From positions 310,001 to 374,000 of the forward strand of contig JAMPKV010000006.1 in NCBI GenBank assembly GCA_039962225.1: 64,000 nt of DNA. Reading direction: 5' to 3'. The first letter of the stretch is position 1. Every line of letters starts with the position of its first letter. Both the position numbers and the translations under genes were made by a program. The notes under the pieces are model-generated. The model was given only the letters and a program-made list of their open reading frames with translations. It was not told the origin of the DNA and did not search any database. Source of the stretch: Microcoleus sp. AS-A8. Its GTDB lineage: Bacteria; Cyanobacteriota; Cyanobacteriia; Cyanobacteriales; Coleofasciculaceae. Positions 61,763 to 64,000 of the stretch are shown piece by piece.

Positions 61763-62140
61763 TTACAATTCCCAGCCCAAGACGGCTGCCACCTGCTCGG
61801 CTAATTCCATGGGGTTAAACGGCTTGAGAATCAAACCCGCCATTCCTAATTGTGCAAATTTAGCCTTGTCTTCGGGTTGGACTCTAGCCGTCAACAAAAT
61901 CACCGGAATTCCCTGAGTGGTCGGATTCTCCTGTAATTGTTGCAGCACCTCAAACCCAGTCATTCCCGGCATCGACACATCGAGCAAAATGCCATCGGGC
62001 CGTTGCGATCGCGCCATTTCTAATCCCTCAATGCCCGATTCGGCGGTCAGAACGTCCCATTGGGCCAACTCTTCTAAGCAACCCTGAATCACTTCCAGAA
62101 TCACCTCTTCGTCATCAATCACCAGAATGCGTTTTGGCAT
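61763..62140 (-). CDS. Single-domain response regulator (2)
   Basis: A 125-residue receiver domain: D9-D10 pocket, D54 in GILLDVSMPGMTG, VILLTARV with the switch threonine, and K in LILKPF (about 105). There is no output domain. The ATG at 62140 overlaps the 3-prime end of the histidine kinase gene by 26 bases, so the two are translationally coupled and almost certainly partners. It is closely similar in layout to the regulator at 61167, so the pair looks like a duplication. Confidence 0.92.
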   Translation of the reverse strand: MPKRILVIDDEEVILEVIQGCLEELAQWDVLTAESGIEGLEMARSQRPDGILLDVSMPGMTGFEVLQQLQENPTTQGIPVILLTARVQPEDKAKFAQLGMAGLILKPFNPMELAEQVAAVLGWEL

Positions 62141-64000
62141 TGTCCTCAATAAATTCTTTATTAGCTGGAATAGGCAGGGTAAAGTAAAAAGTACTGCCTT
62201 CGTTAACCACACTTTCTGCCCAAATTTTCCCTTCGTGCTGCTCAATGATTTTACGGCAGATCGCTAATCCCAACCCCGTACCTCCCTTCTCACGGGAATC
62301 TGACGCATCTACCTGTTGGAAGCGTTCAAAAATGATTTCGAGCTTGTCGGAGGGAATGCCCCGCCCTTGGTCTTTAACAGAGAAAAGAGTATAGGGTATG
62401 GACGGTAGAGTCTGGGGATTTGGGATAGTGTCGTTAGTGTACTCTTCGGTTGCTTGAGTGCCCTGTTCCTCCGGATTCACTAATTGAGCCGATAGCCAAA
62501 CCTTGCCACCGGGAGCAGAAAATTTGATGGCGTTGCTGAGCAGATTTGTCAGGGTTTGGATGATGGAATCCGGGGATGCCCAAACTTGAACCGGTAATAG
62601 ATGAACCACAAGCTGAATCTGGTTTTGTTCCGCATAGGATCGCATGGTGTCAGCCGACTGCTGGATTAAATTCGCAGCATCGCACGCTTGCATCACGAGC
62701 TTCATTTTGCCAGATTCCAACCGCTGCAAGTCGAGAATATCATTAACCAGACGCACGAGGCGATCGCTCTGGCTCGCTGCAATTTCGATCATCCGCTGTT
62801 TCTTCTCCGGTTTCTTGTCGTAAATGCCATGCGCCACTAACCCTAGTGAGCCTCGGATCGCGGTGAGCGGAGTGCGGAGTTCATGACTGACAATCGAGAT
62901 AAATTCGCTTTTCATCTTAGCGATTGCCCGTTGCTGTGTGATGTCACGAGCAATTTTAGAGGCACCAATAATTTTACCTGTTGCATCTTTGATGGGAGAG
63001 ACGGTTAGAGAGATATCGACGACAGTTCCATCTTTTCGCTTGCGTACTGTTTCGTAGTGCTGAATGTGTTCTCCCTGCTGAAGTCGCTCCAAGAATTGAG
63101 CTTCTTCATCCAGCTTATCGGCGGGAAGAAGCAGAGAAATTGAACGCCCGATCGCTTCGCCTGGTGTGTAACCATATAGTTTTTGGGCACTGGCATTCCA
63201 ACTGGTGATCGTACCGTCCAAAGACTTGCTGATGATGGCATCTTCTGAAGACTCAACGATCGCTGCCAATTGAGATAAAGTGGCTTCTGCTTGCTTGTAA
63301 TCGCTGATATCTCGCAGGATCGCTGTGAAAAGCGTCTCGTTACCCAGGTTTAATCGGGAAATGGACGCTTCTGCCGGGAATTCACTCCCATCTTTGCGAA
63401 GACCAAAAATCTCGCTGCGCTCTCCCATCCGTCTAGCTTTGCCATCTGAGTGAGCAAAGCCGCTCATATAGCGGCGGTGGGGTGTGACAAATCGTTCCGG
63501 CAGAAGCAGGTCAAGGGGTTGCCCCAAAATTTCCTCACTCGTGTAGCCAAAAATTGCTTCCGCTCCCTGGTTAAATAGCGTAATTCGTTGGTTAGCATCC
63601 ACCGAGATAATCGCATCTTTGGCAATCTCTACAATGCCTGCAAATCGAACCTGGGAAGTTTTTAAGGCGACTTCTGTGCGTTTGCGTTCGCTGATATTAA
63701 AGATGATGGAACGGCTCATGATGAAATTGCCGGATATATCTTTGAGAGCTGTTGCACTCAAACATACCGGTAGACTTGAACCATCTTGACAAATCAAGTG
63801 AAATTCTAGGTTCTCGATCCAACCTTGCTGCTTAAATTGTGGAAAATTTGCTTGAAAGATTGGCAAGCTTTCTGGTAAGAGGAGGTCAGTAAATTTTTTG
63901 CCAATAATTTCATCGCGGTCATAGCCTAACCATTGGAGTTCTGTGTTGTTAATGCGGATGAACCGACCTTCGTGATCGAGGGAGTGGTAACCACAGGGGG
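62115..64000 (-). CDS. PAS-domain hybrid-type histidine kinase, N-terminal part beyond right edge
   Basis: The C-terminal 628 or so residues are in the window; the protein continues past the right edge. At least three PAS domains are visible. One is cut by the edge (GRFIRINNTELQWLGYDRDEIIGKKF), and others contain RITLFNQGAEAIFGYTSEEILGQ and ITSWNASAQKLYGYTPGEAIGRS. HisKA has FISIVSHELRTPLTAIRGSLGLV. The ATPase domain has TLLSN-like LTNLLSNAIKFSAPGG, VKDQGRGIP, FERFQQVDASDSREKGGTGLGLAICRKI. All boxes are intact. The stop overlaps the response regulator start. Sensor input is unknown, PAS suggests a redox, light or ligand signal. The frame is open at the edge, so the start is outside. Confidence 0.93.
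   Translation of the reverse strand, partial: PCGYHSLDHEGRFIRINNTELQWLGYDRDEIIGKKFTDLLLPESLPIFQANFPQFKQQGWIENLEFHLICQDGSSLPVCLSATALKDISGNFIMSRSIIFNISERKRTEVALKTSQVRFAGIVEIAKDAIISVDANQRITLFNQGAEAIFGYTSEEILGQPLDLLLPERFVTPHRRYMSGFAHSDGKARRMGERSEIFGLRKDGSEFPAEASISRLNLGNETLFTAILRDISDYKQAEATLSQLAAIVESSEDAIISKSLDGTITSWNASAQKLYGYTPGEAIGRSISLLLPADKLDEEAQFLERLQQGEHIQHYETVRKRKDGTVVDISLTVSPIKDATGKIIGASKIARDITQQRAIAKMKSEFISIVSHELRTPLTAIRGSLGLVAHGIYDKKPEKKQRMIEIAASQSDRLVRLVNDILDLQRLESGKMKLVMQACDAANLIQQSADTMRSYAEQNQIQLVVHLLPVQVWASPDSIIQTLTNLLSNAIKFSAPGGKVWLSAQLVNPEEQGTQATEEYTNDTIPNPQTLPSIPYTLFSVKDQGRGIPSDKLEIIFERFQQVDASDSREKGGTGLGLAICRKIIEQHEGKIWAESVVNEGSTFYFTLPIPANKEFIEDNAKTHSGD

Overview
The window is chromosomal DNA from a cyanobacterium, most likely a filamentous or colonial one with a large genome. 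Four things support this: psbZ (photosystem II) next to ribH, an acyl-lipid desaturase with DesC-type histidine boxes, a tocopherol cyclase, and many HIP1-type GCGATCGC octamers. A heptanucleotide tandem repeat, PAS-rich histidine kinases and several MITE-like elements fit the same picture. Genus and species cannot be read from the sequence.

Layout. 1-5.4 kb holds the start of a Ser/Thr kinase that runs off the left edge, a membrane-anchored alpha/beta hydrolase, and a large PAS histidine kinase divergent from an OmpR-type response regulator. 5.6-11.5 kb is housekeeping and photosynthesis: a PLP lyase-like protein, desC, a divergent proA-like gene with a zinc-ribbon membrane protein, tRNA-Gly(GCC), ribH and psbZ. 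12-21.9 kb has a DHH-CBS-tRNA nucleotidyltransferase fusion, a secreted helical-repeat protein divergent from a probable pseudokinase, a coiled-coil protein, an ABC1/UbiB kinase-like protein and a PP2C phosphatase. 22-32.7 kb has fabD and plsC, two AI-2E-family permeases, small conserved proteins, a tRNA-Arg(CCU) interrupted by a group I intron, a tocopherol cyclase, a GH31 glucosidase and a NodB-type deacetylase.

33-46.4 kb is the accessory part. Two related small membrane proteins flank a 123-bp MITE. A GH74-like lipoprotein follows, then a Wzx/Wzy-type exopolysaccharide cluster on the minus strand: flippase, GT2, GT4, methyltransferase, polymerase/ligase and a Wzc-type copolymerase-kinase. 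Inside this cluster lies the wreck of a second flippase, carrying a 138-bp MITE with a 3-bp target duplication, an in-frame stop and a frameshift. An IS66 transposase remnant closes the block.

46.6-64 kb returns to core genes: a DICT-type histidine kinase, murE, a glutaredoxin-like protein, cysH, tRNA-Arg(UCU), an Npun_F0813-family protein, and a membrane protein paired with an HTH/acidic-repeat protein. After these come a pentapeptide-repeat protein, a GT39-like membrane glycosyltransferase, an S9 peptidase, and a signalling group of two single-domain response regulators and a PAS histidine kinase that runs off the right edge.

No clearly new multi-gene system is proven here. The best leads are the small membrane-protein pair, the membrane protein/HTH-acidic protein pair, the pseudokinase facing a secreted repeat protein, the dead flippase, and the intron-bearing tRNA-Arg.
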